A stretch of 15,607 nt of DNA from Flavobacteriaceae bacterium (GTDB taxonomy: Bacteria > Bacteroidota > Bacteroidia > Flavobacteriales > Flavobacteriaceae). The stretch is from positions 1 through 15,607 of the forward strand of contig VMCO01000180.1 of assembly GCA_008081325.1 (NCBI GenBank), given 5' to 3'. Positions 1 to 7,703 of this stretch are shown in pieces. Position 1 is the first letter of the stretch. The number at the start of each line of letters is the position of its first letter. The notes beneath the pieces are model-generated. The model was given only the letters and a program-made list of their open reading frames with translations. It was not told where the DNA came from and ran no database searches. The translations under genes were made by a program, and so were the position numbers.

Positions 1-66
1 AATCAAGAAAATATAGATTTAAGTAAATTCACCCCTAAACGTGAAATAAAATTTATAAGATTATGA
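1..66 (+). CDS. 3' end of an unidentified upstream gene (partial)
   Basis: Frame 1 is open from the window edge to a TGA at 64-66 and encodes 21 visible residues ending in KFIRL. The other two forward frames hit stops within 25 bases. The stop overlaps the ATG of the next gene in an ATGA arrangement (63-66), the usual sign of two translationally coupled genes. The residues are too few to name a family. What matters is the inference that the acidic repeat lipoprotein is the second or later gene of an operon whose first gene lies outside the window. Confidence 0.6.
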   Translation, partial: NQENIDLSKFTPKREIKFIRL

Positions 67-1292
67 GAAATTATGTTCACTTTTTATTAATAGCGCTTTT
101 TATTTTTAGTTGTTCAGATTCTGAAACAGAAAATAATATTCAAAACTTAACTGATTCAGAACATATCGAATTAATAAAGAATCATAATGATAAAGTTGAA
201 ATTAATTTTGAAAATCTTCCAGAAGTTTCTCAAAGCTATATTAATAGTTTAGAAAACAATATTACCACTGAACTTATTTTACATGCTCAGGAACTTGGTT
301 ATGAAATCAAAATAAGAAGAGAATCAAGAAGCTTAGTTTCACTTCTAAATATATTATATATCTATTTTGATCAAAATGGGGAAGTCCTTTTTGATGATAA
401 TTATGATCAAAATGGGGATGGTGATTATGATATATTTAATGAATGGGAAGATTTTATGTGTTTTGACATACAATTTCCCATATCAGTCACTATGCCTAAT
501 GAATCTCAGATTTCGATAGGAAATGAGGATGAATTATACGAGGCTGTTGAATCATATTATGAAATGAGTGATGAATATGACGGATTACCTGAAATAAATT
601 TCCCAATTAATATAATATTCTATTTCGATGATGAAAATGGTAATGAAATTGAAGAGATAGTCGGAGTTGGAAGTTATGAAGAACTTGAGATGTATTTTGA
701 AATTTGTGAAGATGGTTGGGATGATGACGGATGGGACGATGAAGACTGGTATGAGATTGACTGCTTTGATTTAGTATATCCTTTAACAATTGTAAATCCA
801 GAAGGTGAAGTTCTCACAGTAGATAGCGAAAATAATCTTCACGAATACATTGACCAATATTACGAAAATTGTAACAGTAACGATTGTGGTGATTTTAACC
901 TTTACTATCCATTAACCGTTGAATACTACTCTGAAACTAATGATCAAGTACAAACATTGACGATTAATTCCGAAGAGGAATTAGAAGCATTATTAGATGA
1001 ATACTGTTATGACGAAGGATGGGATGATGAAACCTGTGGAGAAATAGTTTACCCAGTCACTGTTGAAGCGCCAAATGGGGAGCAGTTTACTGCAAATAGT
1101 GAAGAAGAAGTTTATGGTTTTATGGAAGAGTGGTACTCAAATAATTGTAATGCTGTTGAATGTGATGATGACTTTGAAGTAGTGTATCCAATTACTATGG
1201 AGTTTGAAGACGAACAAGGTGAAATCATTGTTATGACCATTCAGTCAGAAACTATGCTTGATTCAATCACGGAACAATACTGTGGCGATTAA
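63..1292 (+). CDS. Acidic repeat lipoprotein, six degenerate repeats
   Basis: A 409-residue protein with a type II signal peptide: a short basic start, a hydrophobic stretch and a lipobox ending at Cys17 (IFSC). The mature part is very rich in Asp, Glu, Tyr and Trp. Residues 94-128 carry two DQNG motifs, the second inside D-Q-N-G-D-G-D-Y-D, which resembles a calcium-binding loop. From residue 133 six repeats follow. Each has a strand-like [FY]P[ILV][TNS] motif, a second strand, and an acidic helix ending near YY or YC. Starts are near residues 133, 176, 234, 276, 326 and 368. Cysteines sit at repeat edges and could form disulfides. The linkers contain GWDD motifs. It overlaps the upstream gene by 4 bp and a Kazal lipoprotein follows 27 bp later. 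I do not know a function; similar acidic repeat lipoproteins are, to my recollection, common in flavobacteria. Surface binding or metal binding is a guess. Confidence 0.85.
   Translation: MRNYVHFLLIALFIFSCSDSETENNIQNLTDSEHIELIKNHNDKVEINFENLPEVSQSYINSLENNITTELILHAQELGYEIKIRRESRSLVSLLNILYIYFDQNGEVLFDDNYDQNGDGDYDIFNEWEDFMCFDIQFPISVTMPNESQISIGNEDELYEAVESYYEMSDEYDGLPEINFPINIIFYFDDENGNEIEEIVGVGSYEELEMYFEICEDGWDDDGWDDEDWYEIDCFDLVYPLTIVNPEGEVLTVDSENNLHEYIDQYYENCNSNDCGDFNLYYPLTVEYYSETNDQVQTLTINSEEELEALLDEYCYDEGWDDETCGEIVYPVTVEAPNGEQFTANSEEEVYGFMEEWYSNNCNAVECDDDFEVVYPITMEFEDEQGEIIVMTIQSETMLDSITEQYCGD
368..418 (+). repeat. 15-bp direct repeat, 36 bp apart, in frame
   Basis: TGATCAAAATGGGGA occurs at 368-382 and again at 404-418. 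The offset is 36 bp, exactly 12 codons, so both copies encode the same DQNG tetrapeptide. The second copy opens the putative calcium-loop motif. Conservation at the DNA level suggests a recent small duplication, unlike the old downstream repeats. Confidence 0.8.
459..1289 (+). repeat. Six protein-level tandem repeats in three short+long pairs
   Basis: Within the acidic lipoprotein, repeats cover residues 133-175, 176-233, 234-275, 276-325, 326-367 and 368-409. The odd units carry a short hairpin built around a proline turn (MPNES, NPEGE, APNGE). The even units carry a longer one (FDDENGN, YSETNDQ, EDEQGE). The even units also tend to be followed by a Cys-containing GWDD-type linker. The DNA of the copies has diverged, so this is an old duplication, not a recent one. 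Confidence 0.75.
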
Positions 1293-1319
1293 TAATCCTC
1301 TTAGGTACTTTTTATTTAT

Positions 1320-1541
1320 ATGAAAAAACCTGTTGTACAATTATTATTTATTACACTTGTTGCAGCTTGTAGTAACGAAGATGATGGTGAAAATTGTATC
1401 ATAGGAGTTCCCTATGACGACTTAGGTTGTTATGAACTTTATGATCCAGTTTGCGGATGTGATGAAATTACTTACTCAAATGATTGTTATGCCTTAGCAG
1501 CAGGAATTTCAAGCTGGTCAGAGGGAGAATGTGAAAACTAA
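1320..1541 (+). CDS. Kazal-domain lipoprotein (putative serine protease inhibitor)
   Basis: A 73-residue precursor. A signal peptide with lipobox VAAC places the lipidated Cys at residue 17. The mature part has six further cysteines (26, 37, 45, 47, 56, 71). Its C-terminal half matches the Kazal pattern: C-x7-C with a PVCGC core, a TYSNDC segment and a closing GEC. Kazal domains inhibit serine proteases by presenting a loop next to the PVCG core; the inhibitor role here is inferred from the fold only. The residues after Cys17 are acidic (SNEDD), a pattern linked to surface export in Bacteroidota. It lies 27 bp after the acidic repeat lipoprotein and is probably co-transcribed. It converges on the outer-membrane protein gene with a 10-bp gap and no visible terminator. 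Confidence 0.85.
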   Translation: MKKPVVQLLFITLVAACSNEDDGENCIIGVPYDDLGCYELYDPVCGCDEITYSNDCYALAAGISSWSEGECEN

Positions 1542-1551
1542 CAATTACTAA

Positions 1552-2199
1552 TTAAAATCTTTTTCCAATAGAAATGCCACCTTTAAAAGTCGCGTCAGGC
1601 CTGCGAATATCTACAGAGTAATCACTGTCTGAATTGTCATTACCGTTATCAGTAAAAAGGAATCTTCCAACCCCTATCATGTACTCAAAGGTCCAACCTT
1701 TTCTATTCACCCATTTTCTACCGATTCCGAATCCAGGAGCAATATCAAAAGTTTTTTCATCTTCACTTTCATAATATGGAATGCCGGGATCAGGTCCATA
1801 ATAATAAGTATCACGATCATAATGTAAGTATGATAATTTTAAAAAAGCCTCTACAAAATACCCCTCACCACCAAAATCTGTTTTGTTTAAAAAGTAAAAT
1901 CTATAAAAGGGATTTAAAGAAATTTTTTCAGCCCATGAGTCAGCAGAGCTGATATCATTTAAGTTTAGATATAGATCAGCACCAAATGAGGAATAAGAAT
2001 CGTTTATTTTTTCATAACCAATATTTAGAGCTGGCTGAGCTAAAAGATCTATCACATCAATCTTAATCTCTTTGTCACCAAGCTCATCAAACAGTTCTGT
2101 AACTTGTTTGTCTGATTTTATTACTTCTACATGTTGAATATCCTGGCTAAATGCTTGAGTAAATAAAAGTATAAACAATGGTAGTAAAAAATATCTCAT
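1552..2199 (-). CDS. Putative outer-membrane beta-barrel protein
   Basis: A 215-residue protein. It starts with a Sec signal peptide, with probable cleavage after AFS at about residue 19. After a short polar segment the chain alternates aromatic and polar residues in strand-like stretches separated by acidic loops, and ends in Phe, as outer-membrane barrels do. The IDVIDLLAQPALNIGYE segment, followed by NPFYRFYF and FVEAFLKLSY, resembles the small barrel proteins of flavobacteria grouped around DUF3575; I make that link from memory. The C-terminus (GGISIGKRF) looks like a final strand. Its role is unknown. It is transcribed away from the men operon across a 116-bp divergent region holding a TAnnTTTG box for each side. 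Confidence 0.75.
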   Translation of the reverse strand: MRYFLLPLFILLFTQAFSQDIQHVEVIKSDKQVTELFDELGDKEIKIDVIDLLAQPALNIGYEKINDSYSSFGADLYLNLNDISSADSWAEKISLNPFYRFYFLNKTDFGGEGYFVEAFLKLSYLHYDRDTYYYGPDPGIPYYESEDEKTFDIAPGFGIGRKWVNRKGWTFEYMIGVGRFLFTDNGNDNSDSDYSVDIRRPDATFKGGISIGKRF

Positions 2200-2214
2200 A
2201 ATCAGTTTTTTTTA

Positions 2215-2222
2215 CAAATGTA
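2215..2222 (-). promoter_or_regulatory. Candidate -7 box for the outer-membrane protein gene
   Basis: On the minus strand the sequence reads TACATTTG, a full match to the Bacteroidota -7 consensus TAnnTTTG. It lies 15 bp before the ATG at 2199, giving a leader of roughly 10 nt. No clear -33 TTG is present at the usual spacing, which lowers confidence. Confidence 0.45.
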
Positions 2223-2291
2223 GTTTAACATTAAAGTTTTTGAGCATGATTATTGTTAATTAAATATTAAAGTTAATCTACATTAATTATT

Positions 2292-2299
2292 TAAATTTG
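2292..2299 (+). promoter_or_regulatory. Candidate -7 box for the menaquinone operon
   Basis: TAAATTTG fully matches TAnnTTTG and ends 16 bp before the menG ATG. The geometry mirrors the box of the divergent gene. The predicted leader is about 10-12 nt, with an A-rich stretch (CTAAAAAA) in place of a Shine-Dalgarno. No TTG occurs at the expected -33 position; the nearest (2253-2255) is too far upstream. Confidence 0.5.
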
Positions 2300-2315
2300 C
2301 TGAGCTAAAAAATTC

Positions 2316-3035
2316 ATGTTGAAACCCAATCAAAAATCTGAAAGTTCAAAAAAAAATCAAGTTGAAAAAATGTTCGACTCGATATCTTTTGAATACGACT
2401 TGCTCAATGGAATTATGACATTTAACAGTCATAAAAGATGGAAGAAAAATATTTTGGATATAGCTAAAAAGCTTAAGCCTAAAAACGCTCTTGATATTGC
2501 CACCGGCACTGCAGATATTGCAATCAATCTTGGAAGTATTTCAAATTGTAAAGTAGTTGGTGTTGATATTTCAGAACAAATGTTAAGTGTTGGTCGAGAA
2601 AAAATATCAAAAAACAAACTAGATGAAATGGTGAGTTTAGAAACAGGAGATGCCGAAAATCTAAATTTTAAAGACGGTTATTTTGATCTTGTAACTATTG
2701 GATTTGGTGTGAGAAATTTTCAAGACTTAGAAAAAGGTTTAAAAGAAAGTTACAGGGTTTTAAATGATACTGGTACACTTGTTATACTAGAAACTTCTGT
2801 CCCAGAAAACATAATTATGAAATTCTTTTATTCTTTATTTACAAGAACATATATTCCAATTATGGCAAGCATATTTTCAAAAGATAAATCAGCATATAAT
2901 TATTTACTAAACTCTGCTGAAGCATTTCCTTCAGGAATAAGGTTTAGTAATATTTTAAAATCTGTTGGTTTTGAAAATGTCATAGTTAAGCCAAAATTAT
3001 TTGGATCGTCAACTATATATATTGCAACCAAATGA
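2316..3035 (+). CDS. menG: Demethylmenaquinone methyltransferase
   Basis: A 239-residue class I SAM-dependent methyltransferase of the UbiE/MenG family. It adds the C-2 methyl group to demethylmenaquinone, the last step of menaquinone synthesis. Visible hallmarks are the MFDSIS-x-YD-x-LNGIMTF N-terminal signature with HKRWK, the SAM-binding loop ALDIATGTADIA (about residue 59), the acidic residue ending strand 2 (GVDIS), GDAENLNF, and the second UbiE signature around GFGVRNF and YRVL. Length is normal. In organisms with ubiquinone the same protein also serves that pathway, but the adjacent men genes point to menaquinone here. It is the first gene of the operon, behind a candidate promoter, and its stop overlaps the menF start (ATGA, 3032-3035). 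Confidence 0.95.
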   Translation: MLKPNQKSESSKKNQVEKMFDSISFEYDLLNGIMTFNSHKRWKKNILDIAKKLKPKNALDIATGTADIAINLGSISNCKVVGVDISEQMLSVGREKISKNKLDEMVSLETGDAENLNFKDGYFDLVTIGFGVRNFQDLEKGLKESYRVLNDTGTLVILETSVPENIIMKFFYSLFTRTYIPIMASIFSKDKSAYNYLLNSAEAFPSGIRFSNILKSVGFENVIVKPKLFGSSTIYIATK

Positions 3036-4075
3036 TTTCACAATTTAAGTTTTATAGCAATTTAAATTTTTATTTAAAAAATAAAGAATCATTTGTTGTT
3101 TATAAAAAGCCAAGTCATAATAAGGTAATTTGTCTTCGCGGAGATGCAGTGGATGGTCAAATAAATGATTTTGACAATAAAAAAGGATTTTTATTTATGC
3201 CGTTTGATTCTGAAAAAAAAGGATATCTATTAACACCGAATATAACCACAGAGACTGAATTTCAATTAAAGATTAGCAACAACTCGAATCAACAGGTTTC
3301 GATTAAGGAATTTAATTCAAAAAAAAATTCCTACATCAATTTCATTGAAAAAACAATAAATGACATAAAAAGTTCAGAATTAGAAAAAGTAGTTTGTTCG
3401 TCTATTTTTAATGTAAAGCTGAACTCTAATTCTTCTATAGAATATTTTAAAAAATTACTGCAATTAAATCATGACGCTTTTTGTTATTTATTTTATCATC
3501 CTGAAATTGGAGTTTGGATTGGTGCTTCACCAGAAAAGCTGATTGATTTAAATAATAATATTATCACAACTTTTGCCTTAGCAGCTACTAAAAAGGATAT
3601 GAATCAAAGCTGGACAGATAAGGAATTTAGAGAACAAAAGATTGTCGAGGAACAAATAGTAAATGATCTTGGTAGTGTATGCACAAATATTGAAACCGGA
3701 GCTTTACAAACCGTTAAGGCTGGGAATATTTTTCATCTTAAGTCAGTTATAAAGGCCAGAACTAAAAAATCTTCATCAACTATAATTAATATACTTCATC
3801 CAACACCCGCAGTAGCTGGAACACCCAAAAGCAAAGCAATTAATTATATCAATCAAATGGAAAATTACAATAGATCATTTTACACAGGTTTTATGGGTTT
3901 GTTTGAAAAGAATTCATGTGATATTTACGTAAATATAAGGTGTGCAAAAATAGTTGATGATAACTTGTCAGTATATGTTGGTGGTGGAATCACAAAAGAT
4001 AGTAATGCTTTAGATGAATGGACTGAAATAGTAAATAAATCCCAAACAATGCTTGGGGTTTTTCACAATGGTTAA
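3032..4075 (+). CDS. menF: Isochorismate synthase
   Basis: A 347-residue chorismate-binding enzyme that converts chorismate to isochorismate, the committed step toward menaquinone. Conserved blocks of the chorismate-utilising fold run in order: GASPEKL, TFALAATK, the E-x-x-IV-x-D stretch around EEQIVND, LHPTPAVAGTP, ENYNRSFYTGFMG, the IRCAKI strand and GGGITKDSNALDEW with a following K. The short poorly conserved N-terminal half is usual. An isochorismate role instead of anthranilate or PABA synthesis is inferred from the men context and the MenF/EntC-like LHPTPAVAG. It overlaps menG by 4 bp. menD follows after 24 bp. No thioesterase gene lies next to it, although one is common beside menF in Bacteroidota as I recall. 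Confidence 0.93.
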   Translation: MISQFKFYSNLNFYLKNKESFVVYKKPSHNKVICLRGDAVDGQINDFDNKKGFLFMPFDSEKKGYLLTPNITTETEFQLKISNNSNQQVSIKEFNSKKNSYINFIEKTINDIKSSELEKVVCSSIFNVKLNSNSSIEYFKKLLQLNHDAFCYLFYHPEIGVWIGASPEKLIDLNNNIITTFALAATKKDMNQSWTDKEFREQKIVEEQIVNDLGSVCTNIETGALQTVKAGNIFHLKSVIKARTKKSSSTIINILHPTPAVAGTPKSKAINYINQMENYNRSFYTGFMGLFEKNSCDIYVNIRCAKIVDDNLSVYVGGGITKDSNALDEWTEIVNKSQTMLGVFHNG

Positions 4076-4099
4076 TTTATATATTTAGTAAATTTGCAT

Positions 4100-5869
4100 A
4101 TGACTAAATACCCAATAATTCCAGTTGCACAAACATTAATTTTGTCATGTCTTAATTTTGATTTTCTTGATGTTGTAATTTCTCCTGGATCTAGAAATGT
4201 TCCATTAGCAATTGGTTTCGCTTCAAATAAAAAATTTAATTCTTATAGTATTGTTGATGAAAGATCAGCAGCCTTTTTTGCTTTGGGTTTATCACAAGAA
4301 TCAAAAAAACCAACAATATTAATATGCACATCAGGTTCTGCACTTTTAAATTATTATCCTGCCATTGCTGAGGCTTATTACAGTGAGATCCCTCTCATTA
4401 TTTTATCTGCTGATAGACCTGCCTACAAAATTAATATTGGAGACGGACAGACTATAAATCAAACCAATGTCTTTGAGAAAAATATACTTTATTCAAATAC
4501 ATTAAGCCAAGATTGTACTCATGCAACAGAGGAAATTATAAAAAGTAATTTGCAAAAAATAATTGATGATAAAGATGATTCTTTAAAGATCGAAAAATTA
4601 CAAAAATCAATTCAAGCTAATAATGAGAAAATTATTGATAAAGCATTTAACCTAGCGTTAAATAAAATGCAGCCAATACATTTAAATGTACCTATGGAGG
4701 AGCCTCTTTATGAGTTTTCAGATTCTCCAACAATTAGTATTAAAACAAGAAAGAAGTTAGAAATAGCTCTACCCAAAATAGATTTAAATAATTACTACGA
4801 CACAATTCATAAAGCAAAGAAAATACTAATATTAATTGGAGTTTCTGATACAGATATTTTGTCACAAAAATCAATCGAAAAAATCAATTCACACTCATCA
4901 ATGGTTGTAATGAAAGAGCATACATCAAATGTTTTTAATGACTCTTTTATTTCCAATATTGATAGATTAATAGCTCCGATTGAACTTCAATCAAACTCTA
5001 ACACAATATTTGAAGACTTATCTCCTGAATTAGTTATATCATTAGGCGGAATGATTGTTTCCAAAAAAATTAAATCTTTTCTGAGAAATTATAAATCAAA
5101 AAAACATTTTCACATTGGTAATAATATTTCAAAAGATTCATTTTATTCTGCTGTTGAGCACATAAATATTTCTCCAAATAAATTTTTTGAAAATATGAAC
5201 TCAACAAAAACTAATTCAGACTATTTTAATAAATGGAATGAATTAAATCAGTCAAAGCGTGAACTTCATAATAGATACTTGAAGGTTGTAAATTTTTCTG
5301 ATTTAAAAGTTTTTGAAATTTTAACAAATCTAATTCCAAAAAAATATAGTATTCAAGTCGCAAATAGTTCTCCCGTCAGGTATTTTCAGTTGTTTGACTT
5401 AAAAAATAAGAACAATATGTTTGCAAATAGAGGGACCAGCGGAATTGATGGAAGTACGTCAACGGCAGTTGGAAGCTCCATTAAAAATGACAATCCAGTA
5501 GTTCTGGTAACTGGTGACTTGAGTTTTTTTTATGATGTAAATGCATTATGGAATAAACATATTCCAAAAAATTTTCGAATTATAATTATAAATAACTCTG
5601 GAGGAGGGATATTTAAAATTTTACCTGGATTTAAAGAAAACAATCTTTTTTCAGAATTTATTGAGACCCAGCATGATTTTTCAGCAAGACTAATTGCAAA
5701 AATGTTTAACTTTAATTATACTCGAGTTTCAACAAAGTTTGGACTTAATTTATACCTTAGGACATTTTTCAAGAATTCTAAAAAACCCAAAATTTTAGAA
5801 ATAAAGACCTCCAGTGTAAAAAGCACAAAAATATTAAAGGATTATTTTAGATATTTGTCAAAGCCTTAA
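4100..5869 (+). CDS. menD: SEPHCHC synthase (2-oxoglutarate decarboxylating)
   Basis: A 589-residue thiamine-diphosphate enzyme that joins 2-oxoglutarate to isochorismate to give SEPHCHC. The N-terminal pyrimidine-binding domain shows ISPGSRNVPLA, the cofactor-activating Glu region IVDERSAAFFALG, TSGSALLNYYPAIAEAYY and GDGQTINQ. The C-terminal domain has NRGTSGIDGSTSTAVG and the diphosphate/Mg motif beginning GDLSFFYD at residue 472 and ending NNSGGGIF. I place the start at the ATG at 4100: the family-typical Y-P-x-x-P-V-AQ start follows directly. An in-frame TTG at 4094 is possible but adds only two residues. A TAAATTTG sequence just before the ATG is probably chance. The gap to menB is 18 bp. 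Confidence 0.95.
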   Translation: MTKYPIIPVAQTLILSCLNFDFLDVVISPGSRNVPLAIGFASNKKFNSYSIVDERSAAFFALGLSQESKKPTILICTSGSALLNYYPAIAEAYYSEIPLIILSADRPAYKINIGDGQTINQTNVFEKNILYSNTLSQDCTHATEEIIKSNLQKIIDDKDDSLKIEKLQKSIQANNEKIIDKAFNLALNKMQPIHLNVPMEEPLYEFSDSPTISIKTRKKLEIALPKIDLNNYYDTIHKAKKILILIGVSDTDILSQKSIEKINSHSSMVVMKEHTSNVFNDSFISNIDRLIAPIELQSNSNTIFEDLSPELVISLGGMIVSKKIKSFLRNYKSKKHFHIGNNISKDSFYSAVEHINISPNKFFENMNSTKTNSDYFNKWNELNQSKRELHNRYLKVVNFSDLKVFEILTNLIPKKYSIQVANSSPVRYFQLFDLKNKNNMFANRGTSGIDGSTSTAVGSSIKNDNPVVLVTGDLSFFYDVNALWNKHIPKNFRIIIINNSGGGIFKILPGFKENNLFSEFIETQHDFSARLIAKMFNFNYTRVSTKFGLNLYLRTFFKNSKKPKILEIKTSSVKSTKILKDYFRYLSKP

Positions 5870-5887
5870 ACCACATAAAATATTACA

Positions 5888-6706
5888 ATGAAATTATCTT
5901 GGAAAGAAATAAAAAGTTATAATGATATAAATTTTGAAATTTATAACGGAGTCGCAAAAATTACTATAAATAGACCCGAAGTCTATAATGCCTTTCGTCC
6001 CAAAACAAATATTGAAATGCTTGATGCATTTGAAATTTGCAGAGAAAGAAATGATATTGATATTGTTGTAATCACAGGAATTGGGGAGAAGGCTTTTTGT
6101 AGTGGAGGAGATCAAAATGTTAAAGGTACTGGAGGTTATATTGGAGACGATGGTGTTCCAAGACTAAATGTATTAGACCTACATAAAAAAATCAGAGAGT
6201 TACCTAAACCTGTAATAGCGATGGTTAATGGATATGCAATTGGAGGAGGGCATGTATTACACGTAGTTTGTGATTTAACTATTGCTAGTGAAAATGCAAT
6301 TTTTGGACAAACTGGCCCTAAAGTTGGAAGTTTTGACGGTGGATTTGGATCCTCGTATCTGGCTAGGCATGTTGGTCAGAAGAAGGCCAGAGAAATATGG
6401 TTTTTATGTAAACAATATTCGGCTAAGGAGGCATTTGAAATGGGTATGGTCAATAAAGTTGTTCCTCTTGAAAAGCTAGAAGAAACAGTGTTAGAATGGT
6501 GTGCTTTAATGCAAAAAAGAAGCCCTTTGGCATTGAGGATGATTAAAAGAAGTTTAAATGCAGAGCTTGATGGTCAACATGGATTAATGCAACTTGCTGG
6601 AGATGCTACACTACTATATTATTTGACCGAGGAAGCACAAGAAGGTAAGGAAGCATTTTTAGAAAAAAGAGATCCTAAATTTAAAAAGTATCCAAAATTC
6701 CCTTAA
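5888..6706 (+). CDS. menB: 1,4-dihydroxy-2-naphthoyl-CoA synthase
   Basis: A 272-residue crotonase-fold enzyme that closes the second ring of the naphthoquinone by turning O-succinylbenzoyl-CoA into DHNA-CoA. Visible motifs are NRPEVYNAFRP, the oxyanion-hole segments FCSGGDQ and YAIGGGH, the family signature with Q141-T-G-P-K-V-G-S-F-D-G-G, and AREIWFLC. Gly143 in QTGPK marks, as I recall, the bicarbonate-dependent type I MenB, as in E. coli; type II enzymes have Asp there. The C-terminus ends FKKYPKFP, close to the usual end, so the protein is complete. It is the most conserved and most GC-rich gene of the operon to the eye. It sits 18 bp after menD and 19 bp before menA. Confidence 0.97.
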   Translation: MKLSWKEIKSYNDINFEIYNGVAKITINRPEVYNAFRPKTNIEMLDAFEICRERNDIDIVVITGIGEKAFCSGGDQNVKGTGGYIGDDGVPRLNVLDLHKKIRELPKPVIAMVNGYAIGGGHVLHVVCDLTIASENAIFGQTGPKVGSFDGGFGSSYLARHVGQKKAREIWFLCKQYSAKEAFEMGMVNKVVPLEKLEETVLEWCALMQKRSPLALRMIKRSLNAELDGQHGLMQLAGDATLLYYLTEEAQEGKEAFLEKRDPKFKKYPKFP

Positions 6707-6725
6707 ACCATAAAAATCATTTTAT

Positions 6726-7703
6726 TTGAAAATTAATTCAAAAAAGAAATTAAAAAGTTGGATTAGCACTGCCAGACTTGAAACTATTCCCCTATCAATA
6801 TCAGGAATTATAATAGGATCTTTTTACTCTTTTTTTCTGCAAAAATTTGATATTTTAATATTTATATTAGCGTTACTTACAGCAATTTCATATCAGATTT
6901 TATCAAATTTCGCAAATGATTACGGCGATGGTATTTTAGGAACTGATGACAATCGAATTGGACCAAAGAGATCAATTGCCTCAGGTGAAATTTCAACTTC
7001 AGAATTAAAAAAAGCAATTTCAATTAATATATTTATTTCTGTTTCACTTTCATATTTTTTAATCAAATACTCTTTTGGAACAAATTATTATTTACTTCTT
7101 ATTTTTTTAATTCTGTCTATTCTTTCTGTAGTTGCTGCTATCAAGTATACTATGGGTAAATCACCATATGGTTATAAAGGGCTGGGAGATATTTTTGTAT
7201 TTGTTTTTTTTGGATTAATTAGTGTAATGGGTTCATCTTTTTTATACACTCTTAAGCTTGATTTTAATTTACTACCAATTGCCGTTTCTTTAGGATTCCT
7301 TTGTGTAGGTGTTTTGAATCTAAATAATATAAGAGATATTGAAAATGATGCAAAAATGAAGAAGAAAACAATTCCTACTAGGATTGGTTTTAAGCTCTCT
7401 AAATATTATCATATTTTTTTGATAATGCTACCTATTATATTAACTATTTTTTGGGCTAATCAGTTTTCAATTTATGATTATGCTGCTAATGAAATTGACA
7501 AGACAAAGGAAAATTTTGAAATATCCTATAATCATTTTCTGATTATTGTAGCGCTATTACCTTTATTGTTTCACCTGGCTAAGGTGCATTTTACAAAATT
7601 ACCTGTACAATTTAAACCTTTGTTAAAACAACTTGCATTTTCTATTTTTTTATACTCAATTCTAATTGCTATTTTTCTTTTTAATGAAAGCAAATTTTTT
7701 TAA
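6726..7703 (+). CDS. menA: 1,4-dihydroxy-2-naphthoate polyprenyltransferase, TTG start
   Basis: A 325-residue integral membrane prenyltransferase of the UbiA family. It attaches the polyprenyl tail to DHNA with loss of CO2, giving demethylmenaquinone. About eight hydrophobic segments are visible. The first Asp-rich motif is N64-D-Y-G-D-G-I-L-G-T-D-D, typical of MenA, followed by GPKRSIASGEIS. The second is NNIRDIENDAKMKKKTIPTR near residues 198-213. No ATG lies near the N-terminus. The TTG at 6726 gives a family-like beginning (basic, then W-x-x-x-ARLETIPLS), so I take it as the start. A polar insert near residues 255-270 lies between the last helices. The end overlaps menC by 20 bp. Confidence 0.93.
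   Translation: MKINSKKKLKSWISTARLETIPLSISGIIIGSFYSFFLQKFDILIFILALLTAISYQILSNFANDYGDGILGTDDNRIGPKRSIASGEISTSELKKAISINIFISVSLSYFLIKYSFGTNYYLLLIFLILSILSVVAAIKYTMGKSPYGYKGLGDIFVFVFFGLISVMGSSFLYTLKLDFNLLPIAVSLGFLCVGVLNLNNIRDIENDAKMKKKTIPTRIGFKLSKYYHIFLIMLPIILTIFWANQFSIYDYAANEIDKTKENFEISYNHFLIIVALLPLLFHLAKVHFTKLPVQFKPLLKQLAFSIFLYSILIAIFLFNESKFF

Noticed and set aside
607..789. Minus-strand open frame of 60 codons
   Set aside because: Antisense to the acidic repeats; the His-rich translation is the mirror of GAT/GAA codons and has no start context or family resemblance.
2429..2617. Minus-strand open frame inside menG
   Set aside because: Lies fully within a well-conserved methyltransferase gene; no independent signal.
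4089..4096. TAAATTTG before menD as an internal promoter
   Set aside because: It would start transcription at or after the ATG, no -33 TTG is at the right distance, and such octamers are frequent by chance in this AT-rich DNA.
5894..6479. Open frames on both strands inside menB (5894-6115 minus, 6282-6479 plus)
   Set aside because: Shadow frames of a highly conserved enzyme gene.
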